Part shown: piece by piece, positions 29,771 through 38,422 of the stretch
Layout: the number at the start of each line of letters is the position of its first letter
Numbering within the stretch: the stretch's first letter is position 1
Assembly (NCBI GenBank): GCA_019448385.1
Contig: JAGTXO010000022.1
Span: forward strand, 131,501-195,500
DNA: 64,000 nucleotides
DNA from: Diacronema lutheri
Lineage: Eukaryota > Haptophyta > Pavlovophyceae > Pavlovales > Pavlovaceae
Direction: 5' to 3'
Made by a program: the position numbers and the translations under genes
Notes under the pieces: model-generated
What the model saw: only the letters and a program-made list of their open reading frames with translations
The model's database searches: none
Told to the model about the DNA's origin: nothing

Positions 29771-32176
29771 TCACTCCACGCCTGTGGCGTGGTCAACTGT
29801 CACGCGACACACCGTCGCATCGATAGCGGGCGTGGCCGCGTCGGGCTCGGCGGCCGCATCCCCGTCGCTGCTCCGTGGCGACGGGGGCACCGACGACGGT
29901 GCGGCGATGGACGGCTCGGGCGTCGGGCGCGAGATGCTCGCGGCCGGCGGAAGCGTGCGCGTGCTCCACCTGCCGAGGACCGGGAAGAGCCGATCGCCAA
30001 GCAGCTCCTCAGGCACGCCGAGCCGGCGCGCGGCCGCGCCGCGCGAGCGCGCGCCTCCCGCGTCGTCGTGCCGAGCGAACGAGAAGGCGAGGGCGCCATG
30101 CTGCGCGACGCGCCGGTCGGCGAGCCGCTCGCCCGGGCACACCCAGCAGTAAGAGAGACACGCGTCGCCGCGCAGCAGGTCCAGGCCCCACGCCACTGGC
30201 CGCCACCGGCCGGCGAGCGCGTCGCTGCGCGCGCCGTCGAGCTGCTCGGGCGCCCCAAACTGAAGCATGTGCCGCGAGGGCTCGCGCGTGATCGCGCTGA
30301 CGCGCGCGACCTGCTCGTCGAGATCAAAGTAGACGAAACCGCCGTGGAGCAGCAGCTGCACTTCGGCGCAGCCGAGCGCGACGCCGCACGCGCCGAGCGC
30401 GCGCACGTCGGGCTGCGCGCGCGTCAGGCGCTCGCACGGGTACGCGAACGCGACGGTGTACGCGTTGGGAGGCACGTCGGCGAGCGCGCGCGCCTCGTCG
30501 TCCAGATTCACGGGGTGCAGCCGCGACAGCTCCACCGCCAGCTCGCTCGGCTCAACGCGGAGCGCGGCGGCGAGACGTGCGACGTCGGGCGCCCGCTGCA
30601 AGAGCGGTGCGCCCACCGCGAGCGACACCTCGACCGTCGCTCGGTCGCCGGGCGCGCCGTCAGCGGGCGGGCGGTGGAGCGCACGGAGCGTACGCGCGTC
30701 CAAGTCCGCGTGCACGACGCACGTGCTCGCGAGCGCGAGCGGCGGGAGCGCGTCGGGAAAGTGCGCGCGCGTGACGAGCTCGTGCGAGAAGTGCGCCGAG
30801 AGCGCCGACCACTGGCTCGAGCGGTCGACGGAGAGGATGACCTCAAGGCGCGGCACGTCGTCGTTGCAGATGCGCGCGACGAAGTCCACCTTGTGCGTCA
30901 CGCGCCGCAGCGTCTGCTCGGGCGAGCGCAGCGTCTCGCACAGCAGCTGCTCGGGCACCGCACGCCCCGTCCGCTCGGCGCGCTCAGCACACCTTTGGCG
31001 GACCACGTCCTCCGACGCGTAGACGTGGAAGATGGCGACGCGGTACGCCGGGTAGCGCGCGCGCACGTCGTCGAGCACGCGCGTGAGCCATTCGCCGTCG
31101 CGGAGCGAGCCGTCGCACCAGACGTGCTGCGAGCCGCGCATCGCGCACTCGGTCGCGAGCTCCTGCAAGAAGCACGACTCGTGGTGGGTCAGGCTGCCCG
31201 CGCTCGCGCCGTCTCGCGCGGCGTACCCTTCCCACTCGGGCATCAGCCGTTTGAAATGGTCGGGGTCGACGTGCACGATGGCTTCGAGCGGGAAATGGCC
31301 GCGCTCCGACATCCACGAGAGCGCGTAGCCCTTGCCCGCACCGGTCGGGCCGCACGTGAAGACGAGCCACGGGCGCGGCTGCGCATCGGTGCGCGTCACG
31401 ACGCCGCGCAGCACCGCGTCTTGCCACCGCTGGCGCGCACGCGAGTAGCGCGCGTGGTAACCGTAGTCGCGCAGCACGCGCGCTGGCCCATTCTCCGGCT
31501 CGTACCCCTCGGACGCGTCGGCGGCGTAGTTCGCGCTCGTCGGCTTCGAGTAGTCGTAGCTCGCGGGCACGCAGAAGCGCTTGGTCGTGGCGGAGGGCGC
31601 GTACGAGGAGATGATCGATTTGAGCAGGTGCCACCGGCCCAGCCCGTATTCAAAGTCGGCGTGGCTGATCCGGCCCGAGCCATGGTCGAGCTGCGCGAAG
31701 ACGCGCTGAAGCACCGCGTCGGTCAGCGTCTCCTGCTGGAGCGCGCCGCGCACGGCGCGTGAGAAGGCGGCAAAGTCGAGGCGCTCGTCGGCATCGGCGA
31801 TCAAGCGGAACGACGCACGGCGCAGCTCAAGCTGCCGCGCCTCCTCCCGCGCCGCGCGCGACATCTGGATCAGCTGCACGCGCCGCGCGAGCTCGGCGCG
31901 CGCCGCGCTCGCTCGCGTCGGCGCGTCCACCGCGGGCTCGCCGCGCGGCTCGGCGCCAACGGCGCGCCGCAGGTGAGAGAGCCACGCGAACAGCGCCGGC
32001 GCGCTGCCCAGCGGATCGTGCTTAAACGCCGACGCGCGCAGCTCGTCGAGCGAAAGGCCCGCATCGGTTGCGGACGCGCGGCCGGCGACGCCAACGCTGT
32101 CGGCGCACCTGAACAGTTGGGCGCCAAGCCCGCTCACCGCCGCGAGCTCCGCTGGCGCATCGTAAAATTCCTCCAT
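29771..32176 (-). CDS. EF-hand + zeta-type P-loop kinase domain protein
   Basis: 801 aa, intronless. ATG 32174-32176 is preferred; the frame is open further upstream but without another ATG. Residues about 110-190 contain an EF-hand-like pair (DADERLDFAAF, LDHGSGRISHADF) with incomplete calcium ligands. From about 260, a Walker A site (FTCGPTGAGKGYAL) and HVDPDHFKRLMPEW match the zeta_toxin/polynucleotide-kinase-like P-loop fold, followed by VWCDGSLRDGEWL and ARYPAYRVAIFHVYA. The bacterial namesakes phosphorylate UDP-GlcNAc; eukaryotic proteins with this fold, often next to EF-hands, are uncharacterised, and nothing here indicates toxicity. The C-terminal 350 aa have no recognised domain and a Pro/Ser-rich end. 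Confidence 0.7.
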   Translation of the reverse strand: MEEFYDAPAELAAVSGLGAQLFRCADSVGVAGRASATDAGLSLDELRASAFKHDPLGSAPALFAWLSHLRRAVGAEPRGEPAVDAPTRASAARAELARRVQLIQMSRAAREEARQLELRRASFRLIADADERLDFAAFSRAVRGALQQETLTDAVLQRVFAQLDHGSGRISHADFEYGLGRWHLLKSIISSYAPSATTKRFCVPASYDYSKPTSANYAADASEGYEPENGPARVLRDYGYHARYSRARQRWQDAVLRGVVTRTDAQPRPWLVFTCGPTGAGKGYALSWMSERGHFPLEAIVHVDPDHFKRLMPEWEGYAARDGASAGSLTHHESCFLQELATECAMRGSQHVWCDGSLRDGEWLTRVLDDVRARYPAYRVAIFHVYASEDVVRQRCAERAERTGRAVPEQLLCETLRSPEQTLRRVTHKVDFVARICNDDVPRLEVILSVDRSSQWSALSAHFSHELVTRAHFPDALPPLALASTCVVHADLDARTLRALHRPPADGAPGDRATVEVSLAVGAPLLQRAPDVARLAAALRVEPSELAVELSRLHPVNLDDEARALADVPPNAYTVAFAYPCERLTRAQPDVRALGACGVALGCAEVQLLLHGGFVYFDLDEQVARVSAITREPSRHMLQFGAPEQLDGARSDALAGRWRPVAWGLDLLRGDACLSYCWVCPGERLADRRVAQHGALAFSFARHDDAGGARSRGAAARRLGVPEELLGDRLFPVLGRWSTRTLPPAASISRPTPEPSIAAPSSVPPSPRSSDGDAAAEPDAATPAIDATVCRVTVDHATGVE

Positions 32177-32298
32177 CGCCCAAAGAACGCGCGTTCTTTC
32201 GCCGGCCGCGCCTCCGCCCCGAACCAAAAAATCGGGAGATTCTGGGAAAATAATGTTTAAATGAATTCCTAGGCAGGCGATGGCGGTGTAAGGGCTGG

Positions 32299-33291
32299 AT
32301 GGAAACGCTCAGGCCTGTGCGGCTGGTGCCAGCCCTGCGTGCCGACTCGCCGGTGCGCCGACGCGTGGTGAGGGCGAACGCGCCCTCGCGCAGCCAGGTT
32401 CCCCGCCCGCCCATCCCTGTGCGCCACCGCTCGCTCGAGGACATTGCCTCCGCGCTCGACAGGCGCGTTGCCGCATGGGCCATGCACTTCGACGAGGCCC
32501 GTGCGGCGCTCGAGGCTCTCGACGCGCAGCTGCGGCAGCTGTCGCCAACCGACGGCAGCGTGGGCACGCGCCAGATTCGCGCCGTGCGCGAACTCCTCAA
32601 GGTCGTCGACGAGCGCCTCTACGTTGCAAACTCGCAGGTGCAGCTCTCGCGCTCGCAGACGGCGATCATCGCACGCCTCTCCGCTGACCTCGTGGACGGG
32701 CGCGCGCGCGGCGCGCGGCGCGCGTGTACGGCCGATGACGTTGGCGCGCACGACGCGCGCGCCGCCCTGCGCGAGCGTGACGAGGCACGGGCGCGCGCCG
32801 ACGCCCTGCGCACCGAGCTCGACATGCGCGCCGCGCCGCCCGCGCCCGCGCCCGCTGGGCCAGGCGTCTTGTCGCGCGAGCGCGACGCGGCGCTCGCGCG
32901 CGTGCGCGCGCTCGAGGCCGAGCTCGAGCGCATGCAGCGCGAGCGCTCGATCGAGGCCGTCGCGAGGTACAAGGCCGAGCGCGACGCGAACGACCTGCGC
33001 GACGAGCTGCGCCGGCTGCGCGCGGCGGGCGGCGCGCGCGGCGTGCGCGGCGGCGGCTCTCCGGTCGATCTGCTGTCGGGTGACATGCTCGGCGCCAGCG
33101 AGCCGCGCATCAGGCCCGCGACGACTGCGGGCAACGCGCTCGCCTCACGCGCTGGCGGCAGGCCATCCGCCGAGCCGCTCGGCCTGGGGCTCACGCGCTC
33201 TGTAGGCGCGCGTCGCGGCGGGCCCCTGCTGCCAGGCAGCGACGCCGACCGAGCGTCGGTGGACGCGCCGGCGACGATCACCGCGTGGTGA
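32299..33291 (+). CDS. Coiled-coil protein, unknown function
   Basis: 330 aa, ATG 32299, intronless. A basic N-terminus precedes long heptad-like helices (IASALDRRVAAWAMHFDEA, IRAVRELLKVVDERLYVAN, and an Arg/Glu/Ala-rich stretch from about 155 to 240). The tail is Gly/Arg/Ser-rich. Its start lies 122 bp from that of the divergent EF-hand/kinase gene. It may be a centrosomal or ciliary structural protein, but no family is recognised. Confidence 0.65.
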   Translation: METLRPVRLVPALRADSPVRRRVVRANAPSRSQVPRPPIPVRHRSLEDIASALDRRVAAWAMHFDEARAALEALDAQLRQLSPTDGSVGTRQIRAVRELLKVVDERLYVANSQVQLSRSQTAIIARLSADLVDGRARGARRACTADDVGAHDARAALRERDEARARADALRTELDMRAAPPAPAPAGPGVLSRERDAALARVRALEAELERMQRERSIEAVARYKAERDANDLRDELRRLRAAGGARGVRGGGSPVDLLSGDMLGASEPRIRPATTAGNALASRAGGRPSAEPLGLGLTRSVGARRGGPLLPGSDADRASVDAPATITAW

Positions 33292-33373
33292 GCCGTGCTC
33301 TACGCTCGTAATAACTCTCGTGAGCCTGTGACTAGTCCCGCCGTCACAGTCAAGCAGGGTTTGTCGCACAATC

Positions 33374-34228
33374 ATGGCCGGCGTCGCGCACGCTTGCGCG
33401 GCGGCGAGACAAGGGCTGCTCCTCGCGCGAGTGGTCCGGCAAAGGGGGGCGAGCTTGCGCTGCCTCGCGCTGCGCGCGCCAATCGCATCCCAGCTGCCGT
33501 CGCCCGAAGGCCTCGCGCCGCCCGTCCCGTCCGTCTCAGCCGCGACGCTGCCCAACCTGATCACGTGCGGCCGGATCGCATTCTCGCCGCTGCTCGGCTG
33601 GCTCGTGCTGCACGAGCACTACTCCGCCGCGCTCGTCGGCTGCGCCGCGGCGGCCGTGTCGGACATGGCCGACGGCTTCATCGCCCGCCGCTGGTCGATG
33701 GAGACCGTCCTCGGCTCGTACCTTGACCCGCTTGCCGACAAGGTCTTCATCGGCTCCATGTGCGTCAGCCTCGCCGCCGTCGGCTGCCTCGAGCCGCAGC
33801 TCGCCGCGCTCGTCGTCGCGCGCGACCTCGTCCTCATCGCGGGCACAGGCGTCGCGCTCTGGGAGCACGCGCGACGCGCCGGTGCCGCCTCGCTCACCGA
33901 CTGCGCGCGTGTGCTCGCGCGCCAGCCGTTGCGCGTGCACCCGACGGCCGTGAGCAAGGTCACGACGGCCGTGCAGGTCGCCCTCGTTGGCGCGGTGCTT
34001 GCGGACACGGTGAGCGGCTGGCCGGGCGAGTCGACTCGGCAGGCGCTCTCGCTGGCAGTCGTGCTTTGCACGTGCGCGTCCACGGCCTCGTACGCGCCAG
34101 TCATGCTGGCCCTTTTGAAAAGACGGCGCGGCGCCGGTCAGGTGGCAGCTGCGGCCGGCGTGGCCGGCCGGCCGTCGCCGGAGCCGGCGCAGGGACGGTG
34201 CGCCCGGAGAGAACACGGGCTGCGCTAA
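33374..34228 (+). CDS. Cardiolipin synthase (CDP-alcohol phosphatidyltransferase type)
   Basis: 284 aa, ATG 33374. An Arg/Ala-rich mitochondrial-type leader of about 50 aa comes first, then membrane segments. The CDP-alcohol phosphatidyltransferase motif is complete: DMADGFIARR followed by GSYLDPLADKV, i.e. D-x2-DG-x2-AR-x8-G-x3-D-x3-D. N-terminal PNLITCGRIAFSPLLGW is also typical. This eukaryotic type joins CDP-diacylglycerol and phosphatidylglycerol to make cardiolipin in the inner mitochondrial membrane; phosphatidylglycerol-phosphate synthase is the main alternative. It is convergent with SRP14. Its stop codon lies inside one arm of an inverted repeat. Confidence 0.85.
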   Translation: MAGVAHACAAARQGLLLARVVRQRGASLRCLALRAPIASQLPSPEGLAPPVPSVSAATLPNLITCGRIAFSPLLGWLVLHEHYSAALVGCAAAAVSDMADGFIARRWSMETVLGSYLDPLADKVFIGSMCVSLAAVGCLEPQLAALVVARDLVLIAGTGVALWEHARRAGAASLTDCARVLARQPLRVHPTAVSKVTTAVQVALVGAVLADTVSGWPGESTRQALSLAVVLCTCASTASYAPVMLALLKRRRGAGQVAAAAGVAGRPSPEPAQGRCARREHGLR

Positions 34229-34251
34229 AACAAACCTTGCCCGGCCCTCGG

Positions 34252-34283
<32 letters not shown>

Positions 34284-34326
34284 CAGGCGGACGGTCGTCG
34301 CCGAGCAAGGTTTGTTTTAGCGCAGC
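34219..34326. repeat. 22-bp perfect inverted repeat flanking a poly-C tract
   Basis: The arms 34219-34240 and 34305-34326 are exact reverse complements. Between them lies a C-run (about 34257-34284). The left arm contains the cardiolipin-synthase stop codon, and the right arm lies just beyond the SRP14 stop, so both convergent transcripts would end in the same hairpin sequence. Confidence 0.8.
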
Positions 34327-34333
34327 CACGCGC

Positions 34334-34669
34334 TCACGCTTTGGACGTCTTGCCCTTCGGCGGCTTCTCACGCTTCTTGAGCGCGTCCATTTTGACCTTG
34401 CTGATATTCATCAGCGACGTCGAGAAGCGCGCGTGGTCTTTTGCGGGCACGAGCGTCGAGAACTTGGCCTTGCCCGCGACGGCGCGCACCAGGACCTTCG
34501 ACTCCAGACTCTCGCCCGACGCCTTCTCCTCGTCCGCCTGCGCCTTCCGGCTCTTTCGGCTGAGCGTGCCCGTGTGCCGCTTCATCGTGATGAACACCGA
34601 GCCCTTGTCGCGCGAGCGATCGAAAAGCTTTATGAGCTGGTTGAGGAACGAGTCCTGCTCAAGCAACAT
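34334..34669 (-). CDS. SRP14: Signal recognition particle 14-kDa subunit
   Basis: 111 aa with ATG 34667-34669, the length normal for the family; the frame is open upstream but that part is Arg-rich and not SRP14-like. Typical stretches are MLLEQDSFLNQLIKLF, GSVFITMKR, KVLVRAVAGKAKFST and NISKVKMDALKKREK. SRP14 pairs with SRP9 on the Alu domain of SRP RNA and slows elongation during ER targeting. The lysine-rich tail (PPKGKTSKA) fits RNA binding. It is head to head with PAM16. Confidence 0.9.
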   Translation of the reverse strand: MLLEQDSFLNQLIKLFDRSRDKGSVFITMKRHTGTLSRKSRKAQADEEKASGESLESKVLVRAVAGKAKFSTLVPAKDHARFSTSLMNISKVKMDALKKREKPPKGKTSKA

Positions 34670-34771
34670 CGTGCGCTGCTGGTACTCCGGCCGCGCGTCC
34701 CGGCGCGCCGGCGGGGAAAAGAGCGCGCGCCGAGCTGCTCGACGCTGCAGCCCACGAGCTAGGACCGAAAA

Positions 34772-35503
34772 ATGGGCCCTGGACACGTCTTGGCTTCCAG
34801 CATGGTGCCTGCAGCAATCGCGTTCCCAGGGCCCCCGCTAGCGCTCGACGGTCATCGACGCAGCCCTCTGACGCAGCGCGCGCGCCGCGCCCGCTCGCGC
34901 GCCTGTGCCGGCTCCGCGCAGTCGGCCTTTGCGAGACTCGTCGCGAACATCATGGTGATGGGCGGCGGCGTGCTAGGCCGCGCCTTTCTCGAGGCGTACA
35001 AGCAAGCGCTCCAAAGTGCGCGCTCGTTGCGCGAGCGTGAGGCGCGCGCGGCGTGCGGGGCCAGGCGCCGCGCCAGCCGGTGTCGAGTCGAGAGGGGCGC
35101 ATTGCGCAGGCGCAGCGTTCCTCAGCCGCTGCCCGTCCCGCAGCACGCAACGCGCCTCACGCGGCGCGGCGCGTGCCAATCCGTCCGCACGCGCGCGCTC
35201 CGCGCGCCCGTCTCTCCTGCGCTGCGCGCTTTTGCGCGCTCAGACGGTGGCAAGGCATCGCGTGCAGGCCTGAGAGGCGGTGGGATCAGCGTCACGGAGG
35301 CGAGGTCGATCCTCGACGTGAAGCCCAACGCGACGGCCGCCGAGGTCGAGGAGGCGTACGCGCGGTTGCATGCGATGAACGCCCCCGCCAACGGCGGCTC
35401 GTCCTACTTGCAGTCTAAAATCGCCAACGCGCGTGCAGCGCTGAGCGCGGAGGCGCCCGCTGGCAGCGCGGATGGCGACAAAAAGAGTGGCGGGGCAAAG
35501 TGA
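34772..35503 (+). CDS. PAM16: Mitochondrial import motor subunit PAM16 (TIM16/Magmas)
   Basis: The N-terminal segment ARLVANIMVMGGGVLG + RAFLEAYKQAL and the degenerate J-like domain (ISVTEARSILDVKPNATAAE, GSSYLQSKIANARAAL) are diagnostic. An intron at 35016-35267 (gtgcgc...gtgcag, 252 nt) joins QALQ+S+LRGGG in phase. It also removes an Arg-rich stretch with no family counterpart. The HPD motif of true J proteins is absent, as expected for PAM16, which inhibits PAM18 at the TIM23 channel. ATG 34772 gives a long leader; an extra 5' intron or a later start is possible. Confidence 0.85.
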   Translation: MGPGHVLASSMVPAAIAFPGPPLALDGHRRSPLTQRARRARSRACAGSAQSAFARLVANIMVMGGGVLGRAFLEAYKQALQSARSLREREARAACGARRRASRCRVERGALRRRSVPQPLPVPQHATRLTRRGACQSVRTRALRAPVSPALRAFARSDGGKASRAGLRGGGISVTEARSILDVKPNATAAEVEEAYARLHAMNAPANGGSSYLQSKIANARAALSAEAPAGSADGDKKSGGAK

Positions 35504-35871
35504 TGAACCGGCCGAGCTCGTTGCTGTTCCGTCGAGGTTTCCGGTTGGCCCTCGGGAGGGGTGGGGGAGGGGGGGAGGGGGAGGGAGGGGAGGGGGAGGG
35601 AGGACCCGGGACTAGGCCATGCCCATCGGGCTGTACACCCCGCGGAGCACAGCGTGCGAGAGCAGAGCGCGCGCCTGCATGACGCGCGAACGCAAAGCAG
35701 GCGTGTGCGGCCTGCGCTTTGGACTCTTGGTGCTCGCATGGAGGAGCGTGCCAAGCGCGGATCGACGTTCGAGGAGCGACCCCGCCTCGCCTCCTTCGTT
35801 CGTCCCTTTGGATGTGTGCTCAACCCGTCCAAACAACATCCAACTCCATCGTTTTTGTGGCTGGGAAAGTC
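35504..35871. other. Intergenic, G-rich, no gene seen
   Basis: Between PAM16 and the kelch-BTB gene (same strand). It contains a purine-rich GGGGAG tract at 35555-35605. It probably holds the 3' UTR of one gene and the promoter and 5' UTR of the next. Confidence 0.4.
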
Positions 35872-36818
35872 ATGTCGGGTCGCTCCGGCCTTCCGGCACC
35901 GGCACCCTCGCTCGAGGAGGAGCGAGAGACGCTCGAGAAGGTGACGCGCCTGACGCACGAGTTTGGTGGCGCGCAGCTCGCCGATGCTGCCGCCGGCCTC
36001 GACGCTGGCGACGAGGACGGCTCGTCGCGCTGGCAGCCCGTCCAGTTCCTCTCGCGCTCGCCCGGCTCGCGCGTCTTCCCATCAGCCGTCGTGAACGGCG
36101 GCAACCTGTACGTGTTTGGCGGGCACGACGGGACGGTGTACCGGAACGACCTACTCGTCTTCAACTTTGAGACGCGCTGCTGGCGCACTCAGCTCGAGAC
36201 GAGCGGCGATGCGCCCAACCCGCGCGACGCGCACGCAGCCGTAGTCTACGTGCGCGCGACGTCGCGCGCCGGCCTCTCCACGCGCGCGCGCGAGCGATGA
36301 CCTTCGGCTGAGCGCGCTCGCCCGCCGCACGCCGCCGTGCACCGTGCAGGCCGACTGGATGTGCGTCTTCGGCGGGTACGACTCGAAGCGCTATTTGAAC
36401 GACTTCCATCGCTTCCACTTTGAGACCGCCACGTGGTCGCCGATCGTCGCGGCGAGCGGCACGCCGCCGTCGCCGCGCGGCGGGCACACGGCGGTGGTGC
36501 ATCGCGAGCTCATGTTCGTCTTCGGCGGCTGCGACGGCTGGTCCTATTTCAACGACTGCTACGTTTTCAATTTTGAGCACGCGGAGTGGGCGGCGGTTCG
36601 AATCACCGGCACGGCGCCGGGCGCGCGCTCGGCGCCCGCGACGGTCGTGCACCCCGGCCGCAACTGCATGTACGTGTTCGGCGGGTACGACGGTGCTCGC
36701 TCGCTGAATGACCTCTTCCGTTTTAATCTCGGTGCGCGCGCGCCGCGTTCGCGCGCCGCGTTTTGGCGCCGCGTGCGGTCGCCGTGGTGCAAGTGGGTGG
36801 TGCCCCCCCCCCCCCCCG

Positions 36819-36859
<41 letters not shown>

Positions 36860-37005
36860 TGGGGGGGTGGGGGGGATGGGGGGGCAGGCCCTTTTCCCTT
36901 GGGAGGACCGTCGGCTTGATTCGCAGCCAGCGCGCTCCCCCGTCCGTGCGGCCGCTGCTCCGCGCGCACGACCGGCTTCCATGCCTGACTGCCCCCCCCG
37001 CCCCG

Positions 37006-37061
<56 letters not shown>

Positions 37062-38134
37062 CGCGCACACCCGCCCGCCCCTGCCCTCCGCACCCCGCGC
37101 GCACCGCAGAGACATCGGAATGGACGCACGTGCGCACCACGGGCACGCCGCCCTCGCCGCGCGGCGGGCACACCGCCGTCATGCACAACGACACGCTCTA
37201 CGCGTTTGGCGGGAAATCAGGCCGCTCGCCCTTCAACGACCTGTGCGGTTTCAATTTTGAGACGGGCGCGTGGAGCGCCGTCCGGCCGTCGTCGCCCGCG
37301 CCCGCGCCGCGCTGCGCGCACGTGTGCGTCGTGCAAGGCGCATCGCTCTATGTCTTTGGCGGTTACGACGGCCGTCGTTACTTTGATGACTGTTTCGAAT
37401 TCAATTTTGAGCCGCCGCTTGCGTCGGCTGCCCTCTCCCTCGCCGGAGACCTCGAGCAGATGGTGAACAACGAGCAGTTCGCCGACATCCGCTTCCGCGT
37501 CGACGGGCAGATCGTGCACGCGCACAAGTCGATCCTCTTCGCGCGCTCGGAGTACTTTCGGCGAATGCTCACCGGTGGGTATCGCGAGGCGGCCGACGCG
37601 ACGATCGACATCAACGCCGTTGGGCACGACGCGTTCCTCTGCGTCCTCTCCTTCTTGTACACGGGCAAGCTGCCGCGCGAGATTCGGCCATGCCTCTCGC
37701 CGCAGCTCGCCGTCGACCTGCTCGGCGTGGCCAACCTCTACGGCATCGACCCGCTCAAGCGACTATGCGCGGACATCATCGCGCGCAACCTGGACTGCGA
37801 GAACGCCGCGGCGGTGCTCGAGGCCGCCGAGGCGCACGGCGTGCCGCAGCTGCGCGCCGCATGCACCGACTTTATCGTCGCAAACTTTGCCGCCGTCGTC
37901 CGCACGGATGCGTTCCGCGAGCTCATTCGCGCCGAGACGCGCGACCTCGTGATGTCCGTGCTGCTCGAGCTCTCACACGCGGGAGGCGGCGGCGGCGGTG
38001 GCGGCGGCTGTGGCTGCGGCCCGGGCGGCACGAGCGTTGCCGTCGGCCATCGTGAATATGGCGGCGCGCGCCTGGCGCCCGCGCCAACGGCGGGCGCCGG
38101 GGCGCCACCGCGCGCGCGCGCGCGCAATCTCTAA
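35872..38134 (+). CDS. Kelch-repeat/BTB-BACK protein (LZTR1/RngB-like)
   Basis: Exons 35872-36249, 36350-36731, 37110-38134; 594 aa. Introns of 100 and 378 nt restore phase exactly (VVY+ADWMCVFGG; FNL+ETSEWTHV). Six kelch blades each show the FGG-Y/H/C-D core: YVFGGHDG, CVFGGYDS, FVFGGCDG, YVFGGYDG, YAFGGKSG, YVFGGYDG, and R-G-G-H-T-A-V motifs. A BTB domain follows (FADIRFRVDGQIVHAHKSI, SEYFRRMLTGGY), then a BACK-like helical region. The order kelch then BTB fits LZTR1-like CUL3 adaptors. The tail is Gly/Pro-rich. Intron 2 carries homopolymer tracts and a repeat shared with the KNTC1 gene. Confidence 0.9.
36735..36806 (-). repeat. Introner-like repeat, copy 1 (kelch-BTB intron 2, 5' end)
   Basis: Starts a few bases after the donor and runs to a C-tract. 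The 44 bp at about 36766-36809 are the exact reverse complement of sequence in the last KNTC1-like intron but one (about 61122-61166), and similarity continues outward to the splice site (gcgttcgcgcgccgcgtttt). In this gene the element is inverted relative to the other copy. Confidence 0.75.
36805..37062. repeat. Poly-C / poly-G / poly-C tracts inside kelch-BTB intron 2
   Basis: A C-run (about 36803-36817), a G-run of about 38 nt (36821-36858, then G-rich to 36890) and a long C-run (about 37004-37060). The adjacent C and G runs are self-complementary. All lie between splice sites, so the coding frame is unaffected. Confidence 0.9.
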
Positions 38135-38340
38135 GAGTCCAGGAGGGGGACAAGGGGGTGTCCCTTGTGGCTGGGGACGAGTCATTGATTGATTGGCGAG
38201 CTCGTGACGGTCTTAGCGTCACTGCCGCCGCCGCAGCCGCCGCAGCCCGAGCCGCCGTCATCGTCGCCAGGAGCGCCATCGCCGCCGCCATAGTCGTCGC
38301 CAATGACTTGTCGGCATGCCAGACGCTCCTCGAGCTCCCT

Positions 38341-38378
<38 letters not shown>

Positions 38379-38422
38379 CCCCCCTAAGAGGAATATAGTT
38401 GAGGGGGAGTTGCCCAACGACA
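38135..38422. other. Convergent intergenic region with poly-C tract
   Basis: Lies between the kelch-BTB stop and the GH127 stop (convergent genes). Contains a GCC/CGC-rich stretch and a C-run at 38342-38375. The region is open on both strands, but I see no credible gene. Confidence 0.5.
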
